A stretch of 64,000 nt of DNA. Origin: BOG-908 sp963751795. Its GTDB lineage: Bacteria > Pseudomonadota > Alphaproteobacteria > Acetobacterales > Acetobacteraceae. The notes below the pieces were generated by a model, which worked only from the letters and a program-made list of their open reading frames with translations, was not told the DNA's origin and did not search any database. The position numbers and the translations under genes were made by a program. Below, piece after piece: positions 48,211 to 56,515 of the stretch. How positions within the stretch are numbered: the stretch's first letter is position 1; each line of letters opens with the position of its first letter. The stretch is from contig CAVVVI010000004.1 of NCBI GenBank assembly GCA_963751795.1, forward strand, positions 1 to 64,000. The letters are read 5' to 3'.

Positions 48211-48600
48211 TTACTCCGCGGCGGCTACTTCCTTGGGCACTTCGCGGGCCTTTTCCGCGATGCGTGCGGACTTGCCGCGGCGGCCGCGCAGATAATACAG
48301 CTTGGCCCGACGCACGTCGCCGCGGCGCACCACCTCGATCTCGGCAATCTGCGGCGAATACAGCGGAAACACCCGCTCCACGCCCTCGCCATAGCTGATC
48401 TTGCGCACCGTGAAGCTGCTGTTCAGCCCGCGATTGCTGCGCGCGATGCACACGCCCTCGTAAGCCTGCACACGGGTCCGCTCGCCTTCCACCACGCGCA
48501 CGGAAACCTTCAGCGTGTCGCCGGGCGCAAAGGTCGGCACCGCACGCGCGGCACTCAACCTCGCCATCTCCTCGGCCTCGAACGTCTGCAGCAGGTTCAT
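48211..48600 (-). CDS. rplS: 50S ribosomal protein L19
   Basis: A 129-residue L19 with the conserved PGDTLKVSVRVVEGERTRVQ, AYEGVCIARSNRGLNSSFTV, RKISYGEGVERVFPLYSP and VRRGDVRRAKLYYLRGRRGK. L19 sits at the 30S-50S interface. The C-terminal extension KSARIAEKAREVPKEVAAAE is common in Alphaproteobacteria. It comes 28 bases after trmD, the usual order. Confidence 0.97.
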   Translation of the reverse strand: MNLLQTFEAEEMARLSAARAVPTFAPGDTLKVSVRVVEGERTRVQAYEGVCIARSNRGLNSSFTVRKISYGEGVERVFPLYSPQIAEIEVVRRGDVRRAKLYYLRGRRGKSARIAEKAREVPKEVAAAE

Positions 48601-48628
48601 CGTCACAATCCTTCGTCGTGTAGTTTGA

Positions 48629-49339
48629 TTAAGATGCGCCCAACCCCGGCGCAACATCCTTCGCATAGGCCGCCCACAGGTCAGGCCTGCGCAGCCGCGT
48701 CGCTGCCTCCGCCTCGGCCCGCCGCCACGCCGCAATCGCCGCGTGGTTGCCCGACAGCAGCACCGCCGGCACCGCCCGCCCGCACCACTCCGCCGGCCGC
48801 GTATAGTGCGGATATTCCAGCAGCCCGGCCGAAAAACTCTCCTCGGTCGCACTCTCGGCCGCACCCATCACCCCGGGCAGCAGCCGCACCACCGCATCCA
48901 GCAGCACCATCGCCGGCAGCTCGCCACCCGAGAGCACGTAGTCGCCCACGCTCACCTCCTCGGCCCCGGCCGCCTCGATCGCCCGCTGGTCCACGCCCTC
49001 GTAACGCCCGCACAGCACCACCACGCCCGGCCCGGCGGCAAACCGTGCCACATCGGCCTGGCCCAGTCGCCGGCCCCGCGGCGTCATGTACACCACCGGC
49101 CGGCCGTCCTGCACCGCAGCCAGCGCCGCCCCCACCACGTCGGGCCGCAACACCATGCCCGGCCCGCCGCCAAACGGCGTGTCGTCCACGCTCCGGTGCC
49201 GGTCCACCGCACTGGCGCGAATGTCGCGCGCATCCAGCCGCCACACCCCGGCCGCCAGCGCCCGGCCCGCCAGGCTCTGCCCCAGCGGCCCCGGAAACAT
49301 CTCCGGAAACAGCGTCAGCACCGAGGCATGCCAGCTCAC
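48629..49339 (-). CDS. trmD: tRNA (guanine-N1)-methyltransferase
   Basis: A SPOUT-class, knotted SAM enzyme that makes m1G37 in tRNAs and prevents frameshifting. DDTPFGGGPGMVLRPDVV, VVLCGRYEGVDQRAIE and EVSVGDYVLSGGELPAMVLL are the knot and SAM-site motifs. The 236-residue protein starts at GTG 49339 inside the rimM stop (GTGA overlap); longer ORF starts are not conserved. Confidence 0.95.
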   Translation of the reverse strand: MSWHASVLTLFPEMFPGPLGQSLAGRALAAGVWRLDARDIRASAVDRHRSVDDTPFGGGPGMVLRPDVVGAALAAVQDGRPVVYMTPRGRRLGQADVARFAAGPGVVVLCGRYEGVDQRAIEAAGAEEVSVGDYVLSGGELPAMVLLDAVVRLLPGVMGAAESATEESFSAGLLEYPHYTRPAEWCGRAVPAVLLSGNHAAIAAWRRAEAEAATRLRRPDLWAAYAKDVAPGLGAS

Positions 49340-49857
49340 CCCGCCACCTCGCCCATCTCCACCTCGGCCGGCGGCACCACGCGCAGCCACCCACCGGCCA
49401 CATCCACCTCGGGCACCGCCGCCCGCGTGAACGGCACCACCAGCGCGCGCGTGGCCCCGCGCTCGATCTCCAGGCTGGTGCCCGCGCCGTAATCATGCAC
49501 GGCGGCCACCCGGCCCATCGCCGCACCGCCCGCGTCGCGCGCTTCCATCCCCACCAGATCGGCCAGATAGAACTCGTCGCCATCGGCCGCCGGCAGCCGG
49601 TCGCGCTCCACGAAAAACTGCGTGTTCACCAGCCGCTCGGCCTCGGTGCGGTCGGCCACCGCCCGCCCCGCGCCATCGCGCAGCTCGGCCACACCCTCGC
49701 CGCGCCACGCCACGCTCCACGCCCGCCCGGTCGCGTCCAGCAGCGGGTTGTAGCGCGCCAGATCGGCCGGGGCCGCCGTATAGCTGTGCACGTGCACCAG
49801 CCCCCGCACGCCATGCGGCCGACCCACTACGCCCATCAGGATGCGCGCGCCCGGCAT
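49336..49857 (-). CDS. rimM: Ribosome maturation factor RimM
   Basis: A 173-residue 16S rRNA processing factor that binds S19. The N-terminal barrel has MGVVGRPHGVRGLVHVHSYT; the PRC-barrel half has DEFYLADLVGMEARD, AVHDYGAGTSLEIE and LVVPFTRAAVPEVDV. ATG 49857 is used, ten bases after the rpsP stop. It overlaps trmD at its 3' end. Confidence 0.94.
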   Translation of the reverse strand: MPGARILMGVVGRPHGVRGLVHVHSYTAAPADLARYNPLLDATGRAWSVAWRGEGVAELRDGAGRAVADRTEAERLVNTQFFVERDRLPAADGDEFYLADLVGMEARDAGGAAMGRVAAVHDYGAGTSLEIERGATRALVVPFTRAAVPEVDVAGGWLRVVPPAEVEMGEVAG

Positions 49858-49867
49858 CACCGTCCGG

Positions 49868-50212
49868 TCAGGCCGCCGCAGCGCCGGCCGCAGCCTTGGC
49901 CCGCTCCTGCGCCTTCTTCTTCGGCGCCGACTGGATCGGCTGCTCGGCATACACGCGCTTGGCCATCATGCCCGCATTGCTCAGGAACTTCGCCACCCGG
50001 TCGGTCGCGATCGCACCATGATCCAGCCAATGCTTGATCCGCTCGCCATACAGCCGGATGCGCTCGTCATGCTCGGCCGGCAGCATCGGGTTGTAGCTGC
50101 CAACCTTCTCGATGAACCGCCCATCGCGCGGGCTGCGGCTGTCGGCCACAACGATGTGGTAGTAGGGCCGCTTCTTGGCGCCCGCACGGGCCAGTCGAAT
50201 CTTCAAGCTCAT
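49868..50212 (-). CDS. rpsP: 30S ribosomal protein S16
   Basis: A 114-residue S16 with MSLKIRLARAGAKKRPYYHI, VVADSRSPRDGRFIEKVGSY and NPMLPAE. The tail is Lys/Ala-rich. It lies between ffh and rimM in the conserved ffh-rpsP-rimM-trmD-rplS order. Confidence 0.97.
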   Translation of the reverse strand: MSLKIRLARAGAKKRPYYHIVVADSRSPRDGRFIEKVGSYNPMLPAEHDERIRLYGERIKHWLDHGAIATDRVAKFLSNAGMMAKRVYAEQPIQSAPKKKAQERAKAAAGAAAA

Positions 50213-50249
50213 CTCTATAACCTTCCGTTTGTCAGTGTTACGCCGGGTC

Positions 50250-51632
50250 TCAGAAGCCGCGCGGGCGCTGCGCGCCCATGCCCTTCGGCATCAACGCGCC
50301 AATGCCCTGCCGCATCAGCCCCTTCTGTCCCAATTTGCCCATCCGCTTCATCATCGTCGCCATGTCGTCGAACTGCTTGAGCAGCTTGTTGACCTCTTGC
50401 ACGCTGGTCCCGCTGCCCGCCGCAATCCGCTTCTTGCGGCTCGCCTTGATGATCTCCGGCGTCCGGCGTTCCTTCACCGTCATGCTGCCGATGATCGCCG
50501 ATTGCCGCTTGAACACGCTGGTGTCGATGTTGGCCGCCTCCACCTGCGCCTTCATCTGCCCCATGCCCGGCAGCATCCCCAAAATCGAGCTGATCGACCC
50601 CATCTTGCTGATCTGCTTGAGCTGCGCTGCATAATCCTCCAGCGTGAAGGCACCGCGCATCATCCGCTTAGCCAGCCGCTCGGCCTCGTCCTGGTCGATC
50701 GTCTCGCCGGCCCGCTCCACCAGGCCCACGATGTCGCCCAGCCCCAGAATTCGCCCGGCTACCCGCTCGGGATGGAATTCCTCCAGCGCGTCGATCTTCT
50801 CGCCGCTGCCCGAGAACTTGATCGGCGCGCCCGTCACATGCCGCATCGACAGCGCCGCACCGCCGCGCGCATCGCCATCCATCCGCGTCAGCACGATGCC
50901 GGTCACGCCCACCGTCTCGTTGAACGCGCGCGCCGTCTGCACCGCGTCCTGCCCGGTCATGGCGTCCACCACCAGCAGCGTCTCGGCCGGGTTGGTCACG
51001 GCGCGCACCTCGCGCACCTCGTCCATCAGCGCCTGGTCGATCGACAGCCGCCCCGCGGTGTCGAGGATCACCACGTCGAACCCCTCGCGGCGCCCCGCCT
51101 CCATCGCCCGCCGCGCAATGGCCACCGGCCCCTCGCCGGCCACGATCGGCAGGCTGGAAACACCCGCCCGCTCGGCCAATTGCGCCAGCTGCAACTGTGC
51201 CGCCGGCCGCTGCACGTCCAGGCTCGCCAGCAGCACCCGCTTGCGCTCGCGCGTCGCCAGCCGCAGCGCCAGCTTGCCGCTGGTCGTCGTCTTGCCCGAG
51301 CCCTGCAAGCCCACCATCAAAATCGGCACCGGCGCCGCAGCCGCCAGGTTCAGCGGCACCGCCCCAGCCCCGCCCAGCGCTTCCACCAGCGCGTCGTTGA
51401 CGATCTTGGCCACCTGCTGGCCGGGCGACACCGCGTCCAGCACCTCGGCACCGATCGCCCGCGCCCGCACCGCGGCCACGAAATCCTTCACCACCGGCAA
51501 CGCCACGTCGGCGTCCAGCATCGCCAGGCGCACCTCGCGCAGCGCCTCGGTCACATCCCCCTCGCTCAGCGCCCCGCGCTTGCGAAGCCCATCGAAGATG
51601 CCCGAAAGCCTGTCCGACAGCGCGTCGAACAT
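50250..51632 (-). CDS. ffh: Signal recognition particle protein Ffh
   Basis: The SRP54 GTPase of 460 residues that delivers nascent membrane proteins to FtsY. N domain: MFDALSDRLSGIFDGLRKRG. G domain: MVGLQGSGKTTTSGKLAL, DVQRPAAQLQL, DTAGRLSIDQALM, TRMDGDARGGAALSM. The M domain is Met-rich: MGSISSILGMLPGMGQMKAQ, and it ends with MMKRMGKLGQKGLMRQG. ATG 51632 has GGAGGG 11 bases upstream. It leads the ribosomal operon, with a leader hairpin just upstream. Confidence 0.97.
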   Translation of the reverse strand: MFDALSDRLSGIFDGLRKRGALSEGDVTEALREVRLAMLDADVALPVVKDFVAAVRARAIGAEVLDAVSPGQQVAKIVNDALVEALGGAGAVPLNLAAAAPVPILMVGLQGSGKTTTSGKLALRLATRERKRVLLASLDVQRPAAQLQLAQLAERAGVSSLPIVAGEGPVAIARRAMEAGRREGFDVVILDTAGRLSIDQALMDEVREVRAVTNPAETLLVVDAMTGQDAVQTARAFNETVGVTGIVLTRMDGDARGGAALSMRHVTGAPIKFSGSGEKIDALEEFHPERVAGRILGLGDIVGLVERAGETIDQDEAERLAKRMMRGAFTLEDYAAQLKQISKMGSISSILGMLPGMGQMKAQVEAANIDTSVFKRQSAIIGSMTVKERRTPEIIKASRKKRIAAGSGTSVQEVNKLLKQFDDMATMMKRMGKLGQKGLMRQGIGALMPKGMGAQRPRGF

Positions 51633-51659
51633 CAGATGCCAACCCTCCAAAACAGAAAC

Positions 51660-51689
51660 CGCCGCTGCGCGAACCCTCGCGGAGCGGCG
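51660..51689 (-). promoter_or_regulatory. Hairpin in the 5' leader of ffh
   Basis: A 13-base inverted repeat with one mismatch and a 4-base loop. On the minus strand it reads CGCCGCTCCGCGA, GGGT, TCGCGCAGCGGCG and is followed directly by GTTTCTGTTTT and then the ffh ribosome binding site. Stem plus T-rich run looks like an attenuator or an upstream terminator. No leader peptide is evident. Confidence 0.45.
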
Positions 51690-51781
51690 TCTCCCCCGCA
51701 TAAGGCGAGGACCGTGCTTGCCTTGGCTAGCCCGTTGGGGGCGAGGTCTGGAAGGATGGGCACGAAAAGTCAAGGCGCAGG

Positions 51782-51840
51782 GAAGGCCAAGGGCTCTGCC
51801 CCTGGACCCCGCTGGGGCCGGAAGGCCCCAGACCCCGATC
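51782..51840. repeat. Palindromic intergenic repeat, copy 4 (short form)
   Basis: AGGGGCTCTGCCCCTG-type core (here AAGGGCTCTGCCCCTGGACC) followed by GGGGCC-GGAAG-GGCCCC. It lies in the 305-base stretch between ffh and the divergent orphan gene at 51938, which otherwise holds only the ffh leader. Confidence 0.7.
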
Positions 51841-51937
51841 TTGGCCGCGCCTCCGGGTAGGCCAGCCTCGGATTGCCGGGATGACGGCCGTGGCCTTACC
51901 GTGACCGAAAGGGCGGGGGGCGGAGGAGAAGAGATTG

Positions 51938-52897
51938 ATGCCGAAAAAACGCGCCCTGGCCGGCCTCTTGGCGGCTCTCACAACCCTTTCTGCCGCTCGC
52001 GCCGAAACGCCTTCCCACCAAACCGCATGCGATGCCATCGCATCTTCGTTTCCGCCTCGTGGGACGAGATTGAGCGCAATGTCCATGGACCAGGTGATTG
52101 CCGCATTTCCAGGGTCTGTGCTGAGCCTGCAGTCCGAATCGGTAGCCGGCCTGATCCTGAAAAGCACCTACACAGGCTCGCTCAACTGCCAGCTCCCGAA
52201 GCTTTACAAAATAACCGCCGAGCTGAGCGAGGCAATCGCGCTCCCAAAGCGCTTTCAGGGCGGAGAGGCCGAGCTTTGCGCCGACGATAACGTCCAGCTG
52301 GTTACGGTGAACAACACTCCAGCGCTGTTCGAAACAGAGCACAACGAAACGGATAATCGCCTCTATTTATACGTAGCAGTGCGATCTGGATCCATTTGGG
52401 GCAAGACATGCAGGTTATCGATCGAGACCACGCCGCTTTTCGGCATCACCAGGCGGTTTTGCAATGGCGCCGGATGTCAGGATTTGGAAAGGTTCGCCGT
52501 AGAAGCAGCCAATTCACGTCACGCCGGCAATAACGCGACATATCCGCCTCGAGCTGACGATCTCACACTGGAAAAGCAGAACCGATGGACAGCAATGAAG
52601 CAATTGGCCGAGCAAAGAAAAATCCTTGACGACAATTTGCCGACGTTCGGCAAGAATGATCACGACGGCAGTCTGCGTAGCTTCGTCGACTGGAAAACAG
52701 TCTTCATGCCGGTCGAGATCGGCAATGATCTGCTGCTCGGAAAAATAGGAACTGCCGGCTTCGGTATCCATTATGGGTCCGACAAGCTCTTCGCTGCATA
52801 TCGGCTCGTCGATCACAGATTTCAGCCCGTAGCCGGCTTCCACCTAAGCATCCTGGCTCGGTCTCTCGACGGGGTTCAGGTGGACAACAACCCCTGA
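51938..52897 (+). CDS. Exported orphan protein
   Basis: A 319-residue protein with a signal peptide (MPKKRALAGLLAALTTLSAA). The mature part has several cysteines that could pair (TACDAIA, LNCQLPK, LCADDN, KTCRLSI, RFCNGAGCQDL). Segments such as AMSMDQVIAAFPGSVLSLQS resemble a lipoprotein-SmpA-like or SH3-like exported module, but I do not recognise the family. ATG 51938 follows GGAGGAGAAGAG. Codon use is less GC-biased than the neighbours from about 52100 on, suggesting recent acquisition or weak selection. The 259 bases after it are similarly AT-richer and hold no feature I can name. Confidence 0.7.
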   Translation: MPKKRALAGLLAALTTLSAARAETPSHQTACDAIASSFPPRGTRLSAMSMDQVIAAFPGSVLSLQSESVAGLILKSTYTGSLNCQLPKLYKITAELSEAIALPKRFQGGEAELCADDNVQLVTVNNTPALFETEHNETDNRLYLYVAVRSGSIWGKTCRLSIETTPLFGITRRFCNGAGCQDLERFAVEAANSRHAGNNATYPPRADDLTLEKQNRWTAMKQLAEQRKILDDNLPTFGKNDHDGSLRSFVDWKTVFMPVEIGNDLLLGKIGTAGFGIHYGSDKLFAAYRLVDHRFQPVAGFHLSILARSLDGVQVDNNP

Positions 52898-53156
52898 TTT
52901 GAACATGCGTTGTTTTCCGCCACTACGCTGTGCAGTAACCGGGCTTCAAACCTTCCGACCGCCGCAAACGCAACCCTCTCCGAAGTGGCACAATCCGGCG
53001 CGCTTTAGTGCGGGCCAGGCCGCAAACCTCCGATAAACCGACTAATTCGCCAAGATGCCGGATTGCGTCAAGCGGCTGCCGAGTAGCGTAACGCGCTTGC
53101 CAATGATGCAACAATCATTCGTTGACTCGATTACCGCGAGTCTCCAAAGCCCCACC

Positions 53157-54041
53157 ATGCCGCCCCCAACCACCCGCCACCGCACCCACCACCGTGCCGC
53201 CACCCTCGCCCTCGCCACCCTCGCCCTCGCCACCCCGCCAGCCAACGCCCAACCCGCCCCCCCGCCACCCGACAAAAGCGGCTACACCCTCTTCAACCCC
53301 AAACCCGCCGCCGACCTGCGCGATTTCAGCGCCGACCGCCCCACCCGCAGCACCGGCCCCATCACGGTGGATGCCGGCGCCTGGCAGATCGAAACCGATC
53401 TCGTCGCCTACACCCACACCACCGCCGGCGGCACCACCACCCGCCTCGTCCAGGCGTTCGACCCGGTGCTCAAACTCGGCCTCACCAACAGCATCGACGC
53501 CGAGCTGCAATTCACCGGCTACAACTGGCTCAGCACCACCCCACGCAACCCAACCACCCCATCGGCCAACGGCCCCGGCGACGTCCTGCTGCGCGCCAAA
53601 ATCAACCTGTTCGGCAACGAGGGCGGCGCCGCCCTCGCACTCATCCCCTACGTAAAATTCCCCACCGCCGCCGCCGGCCTGGGCAACGGCCACACCGAAG
53701 GCGGCATCGTGGCCCCCTACGCGCTCCCGCTCCCGGCCAATCTCGTCCTCACGCTCGCCCCGGAGCTCGACGTGCTCACCAACCAGGCCGATGCCGGCCA
53801 CCACCTCAACGCCACCGGCGTCATCGATCTCGGCTACAGCCCCAGCAAAACCGTCACCCTGTTCGCCGAACTCGCCGCCTCCCGCGGCGCCGACCGCCGC
53901 ATACCGCCCGCCTACACGGCCGACGCCGCCATCGCCTGGCTGCTCACCAGCACGCTCCAGCTCGATCTCGGCACCAATATCGGCCTCAACCGCGCCGCGC
54001 CCAATCTGCAACTCTACACCGGCCTGGCTAAGCGCTTTTAA
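53157..54041 (+). CDS. Outer-membrane-type transporter (MetA-like, phenol-degradation-pathway family)
   Basis: A 294-residue protein with a signal peptide (ATLALATLALATPPANAQP). It has alternating beta-strand patterns such as VDAGAWQIETDLVAYTHT, LGLTNSIDAELQFTGYNWLS and LLRAKINLFGNEGGAALALI, ending in an aromatic residue (LAKRF) as outer membrane barrels do. The block DFSADRPTRSTGP followed by VDAGAWQIETD is typical of the MetA_OutM (phenol meta-pathway) barrel family. Substrate unknown. ATG 53103 is an alternative start. Its TAA stop is part of palindromic repeat copy 5. Confidence 0.72.
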   Translation: MPPPTTRHRTHHRAATLALATLALATPPANAQPAPPPPDKSGYTLFNPKPAADLRDFSADRPTRSTGPITVDAGAWQIETDLVAYTHTTAGGTTTRLVQAFDPVLKLGLTNSIDAELQFTGYNWLSTTPRNPTTPSANGPGDVLLRAKINLFGNEGGAALALIPYVKFPTAAAGLGNGHTEGGIVAPYALPLPANLVLTLAPELDVLTNQADAGHHLNATGVIDLGYSPSKTVTLFAELAASRGADRRIPPAYTADAAIAWLLTSTLQLDLGTNIGLNRAAPNLQLYTGLAKRF

Positions 54042-54155
54042 GGCAAGGGGCTTTGCCCCTTGACCCCATCAAAGGCGAGCCTTTGAAATCCTAATGTTTG
54101 GGGGGTTTGGGGTTTCAGACCCCAACGGGGTCCAGGGGCAGCGCCCCTGGCCTTC
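54040..54155. repeat. Palindromic intergenic repeat, copy 5
   Basis: The order is AAGGCAAGGGGCTTTGCC, AAAGGCGAGCCTTTGAAATC, GGGGTTTCAGACCCC and CCAGGGGCAGCGCCCCTGG, matching copies 1 and 2. It fills the whole gap between the convergent stops of the outer-membrane-type gene (54041) and the TPR gene (54157) and may terminate both. Confidence 0.87.
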
Positions 54156-54156
54156 G

Positions 54157-55986
54157 CTAACCCCGCCCATCGCGCGCCGCCCGCAACTCCGGCCAGGCCG
54201 GCGCATAGCGCAACGCCGCGTCATACTTCTCCCGCGCCTCCCGCCACCGCCCGCCTTGCGCCAGCAGATCGCCCCACGCCTTCAACGGATCGGCCCAATG
54301 CGGCCCCAGCCGGTGGGCGGCCGCCACCTTGTCCATCGCGCCCGCCGCATCGCCATGCCGCGCCAGCGCCAACCCCCACGAGAGATAAGCCGCCGGCAGA
54401 TCGGGCGCCAACGCCACAGCCTCCGCATAGCCGCGCTGCGCCCCCGCCCAGTCGCCACGGTGATCCAGCGCATCGGCGCGGAACCTGATGCAATCGACGA
54501 ACTTTCCGCCCGCCGCAAACGAGGCATCCGCCCGCACCGCCGCGCCGGCCGCCGCCTCGGCCTGCCCCAACTCGCAATGATAGCTGTTATCGCCCTGCGA
54601 GATCGCCGGATCGGCATTGGCCTGCGCCCACAACTCCAGCTCGCGCAATGCGCCCGGCGCATCGCCCGCCAGCGCGGCCAGCTTGCCGGTAATGAAATGC
54701 GCCGCCGCCACCGTCGAACGGTCCTTCATGTCGAACAGCGCCAACTGCGCCCGCGTGCTGGCCGCATCGTGCAGCAGCAGCGTCCACCCCGCGATGGCCG
54801 GCGCCGCCGTGCCCGTCACCGTGCCCACCCCGGCATGCGCCTCGGCATCGGCCACCAGCGCATCGCGCGCGGCCAGCATGTTGCCGGTCATCAGGTCCCA
54901 CACCGCGTAGGAAAGCTCCGAAGCCGCACCCGGCCGCCCGCCCGCCGCCCGGCGCATCGCCTCGCCCAGCCGCCACGCCCCCTCCTCGTCGGGCAGGTTG
55001 CGCGTGTCCGAAATCGCGTTGGCATACACCGTCCAGTAATCCGGCTTCAGCGCCAGCGCCTGCAACTCAAGCGCCAGCACCTGCCCGGGCGGCGCCCCCG
55101 TATTGGCCAGGGCTTCGGCCCACGCGTTGAGCAGATACGGCCGGTCGTCGGCACGCGCCGTCAGCATCGCGCCCTTCACGAACGCCAGCGTCTCCGCGCT
55201 CCGCCCGGCGCCGTTCAGATACAGCGCGAACAACGCCGGCTGCGTCTGGCCGTATACATACTCGCCCGCCTGCGTCGTCAACGCATGCAGATCGCCCGCC
55301 GCCCCCTCGAACGTACGCGGCATGATCCCCACCGCGCGCACCGTCAGTTCCAGCCTTCCCTGCGGCCCCTGCACCAGATCGCCGCCGATATGAATCTCGT
55401 GCCCCAGCCGGCGCCGCAGCAACCGGTCGATCTCGCCGATCGAAATGCCCGTCGTCGGCACCTCCACCTTGATGTCGTTGCTCCAGCTATCGGCCAGCTC
55501 CCGCTTGGCCTGCGAGCTCTGGGTCGCCAGCTGCATCCGGATCAGCTGGTCCAGCAAAGCGCCGGCCACCACCTTGCCCGAACGCCCATCGGCCGCCATC
55601 GCCGGCGGCGTATCGAACGGCTCCACGATCACCGCGCGCGTCTCGGCCGCATCGCGCAGCATCAGCACCAGATAGCCCGAAACGATCACCACCGACACGG
55701 TAATGAAAAACTGCGCCACGATGCGCAGCCACTCCGAACGCCGCTTCAGCCGCATGCACGAAACCACGAGCCGCCGCTGCTCGTGCAGATGCTCGGTCTG
55801 CATCTCCACCAGCCGCGACTGGCTTTCGAAATACGCGCCCGCCTTGGCCGCCAGCACCGCGTCGCCGCGCGCCGCATGCATCGCCACGTATTCGGCACTG
55901 GCAAACGATCCGGAAACCGGCAGCTCGCCCCCAACCACCGGCTCCGGCGCACCCTCTTCGGTATCGCCCATCAACTCTGCAGACAT
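54157..55986 (-). CDS. Membrane-anchored TPR protein of unknown function
   Basis: A 609-residue protein. Residues 1-85 are cytoplasmic, with a basic stretch before a single membrane helix at about 87-110 (WLRIVAQFFITVSVVIVSGY). The remainder would be periplasmic. A mixed alpha/beta part follows (SIGEIDRLLRRRLGHEIHIG, GDLVQGPQGRLELTVRAVGI), then about 330 residues of helical repeats. The last are clear TPRs (RGYAEAVALAPDLPAAYLSW, GRWREAREKYDAALRYAPAW). The layout resembles adaptor or sensor proteins that assemble partners across the membrane. No catalytic motif was seen and no partner is evident nearby. Confidence 0.72.
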   Translation of the reverse strand: MSAELMGDTEEGAPEPVVGGELPVSGSFASAEYVAMHAARGDAVLAAKAGAYFESQSRLVEMQTEHLHEQRRLVVSCMRLKRRSEWLRIVAQFFITVSVVIVSGYLVLMLRDAAETRAVIVEPFDTPPAMAADGRSGKVVAGALLDQLIRMQLATQSSQAKRELADSWSNDIKVEVPTTGISIGEIDRLLRRRLGHEIHIGGDLVQGPQGRLELTVRAVGIMPRTFEGAAGDLHALTTQAGEYVYGQTQPALFALYLNGAGRSAETLAFVKGAMLTARADDRPYLLNAWAEALANTGAPPGQVLALELQALALKPDYWTVYANAISDTRNLPDEEGAWRLGEAMRRAAGGRPGAASELSYAVWDLMTGNMLAARDALVADAEAHAGVGTVTGTAAPAIAGWTLLLHDAASTRAQLALFDMKDRSTVAAAHFITGKLAALAGDAPGALRELELWAQANADPAISQGDNSYHCELGQAEAAAGAAVRADASFAAGGKFVDCIRFRADALDHRGDWAGAQRGYAEAVALAPDLPAAYLSWGLALARHGDAAGAMDKVAAAHRLGPHWADPLKAWGDLLAQGGRWREAREKYDAALRYAPAWPELRAARDGRG

Positions 55987-56146
55987 CGGTATGCACCACC
56001 GGGTTCAGGTGAGCCGCTCGCGAAGATCGCCGGGCAACACTGCACCAAGTAGCATCCGGCGCAACAAGAAGCTGGCGCCGCGCGCCACCCGCCGCTACGT
56101 TCGGCCCACACCGCGTACCCGCAATCACCCGAGCAGGAGATGCGTC

Positions 56147-56395
56147 ATGAACCCGGTCGCACACGCCACGGCGCCCACAGGCCGCCACGCAATCCGCGCT
56201 TTTCACCCCGCGTTCCTGGCATCCGCGCACGGCCTGCGGTGCAGCGACACCACCGACGATCAGGGCGACACGCCCGACGACACCACCGCGGACGCAACCC
56301 CGCCCGACCCCGCTGCGGACCCGTCCTCCAACCCCGCCCCCGCGCCGTTCGTGCCCGATATCGTCAGAACCGTCGTCACCCCGCGCCAACACTGA
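56147..56395 (+). CDS. Small hypothetical protein
   Basis: An 82-residue open frame starting at ATG 56147 with AGGAG seven bases upstream, a good ribosome site. The N-terminal 30 residues are mildly hydrophobic; the rest is acidic and Pro/Asp/Thr-rich (DTTDDQGDTPDDTTADAT), probably disordered. No family recognised. The good ribosome site is the main reason to list it; it may not be a real gene. Confidence 0.4.
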   Translation: MNPVAHATAPTGRHAIRAFHPAFLASAHGLRCSDTTDDQGDTPDDTTADATPPDPAADPSSNPAPAPFVPDIVRTVVTPRQH

Positions 56396-56515
56396 ACGCC
56401 GGCCCGCCACCGCCCGCCAAAGCCGTCGACGCGATCGTTGCAAACCCGCACATAAAAGCCTACGCATCGTCCCCGACAGACCACGGATCTGAGGGAAGCG
56501 TTCGCGCGCGGCACG

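Noticed and set aside
52923..53114. Short minus-strand frame in the gap after the orphan gene.
   Set aside because: It has no ribosome site, no motif and no composition typical of genes here.
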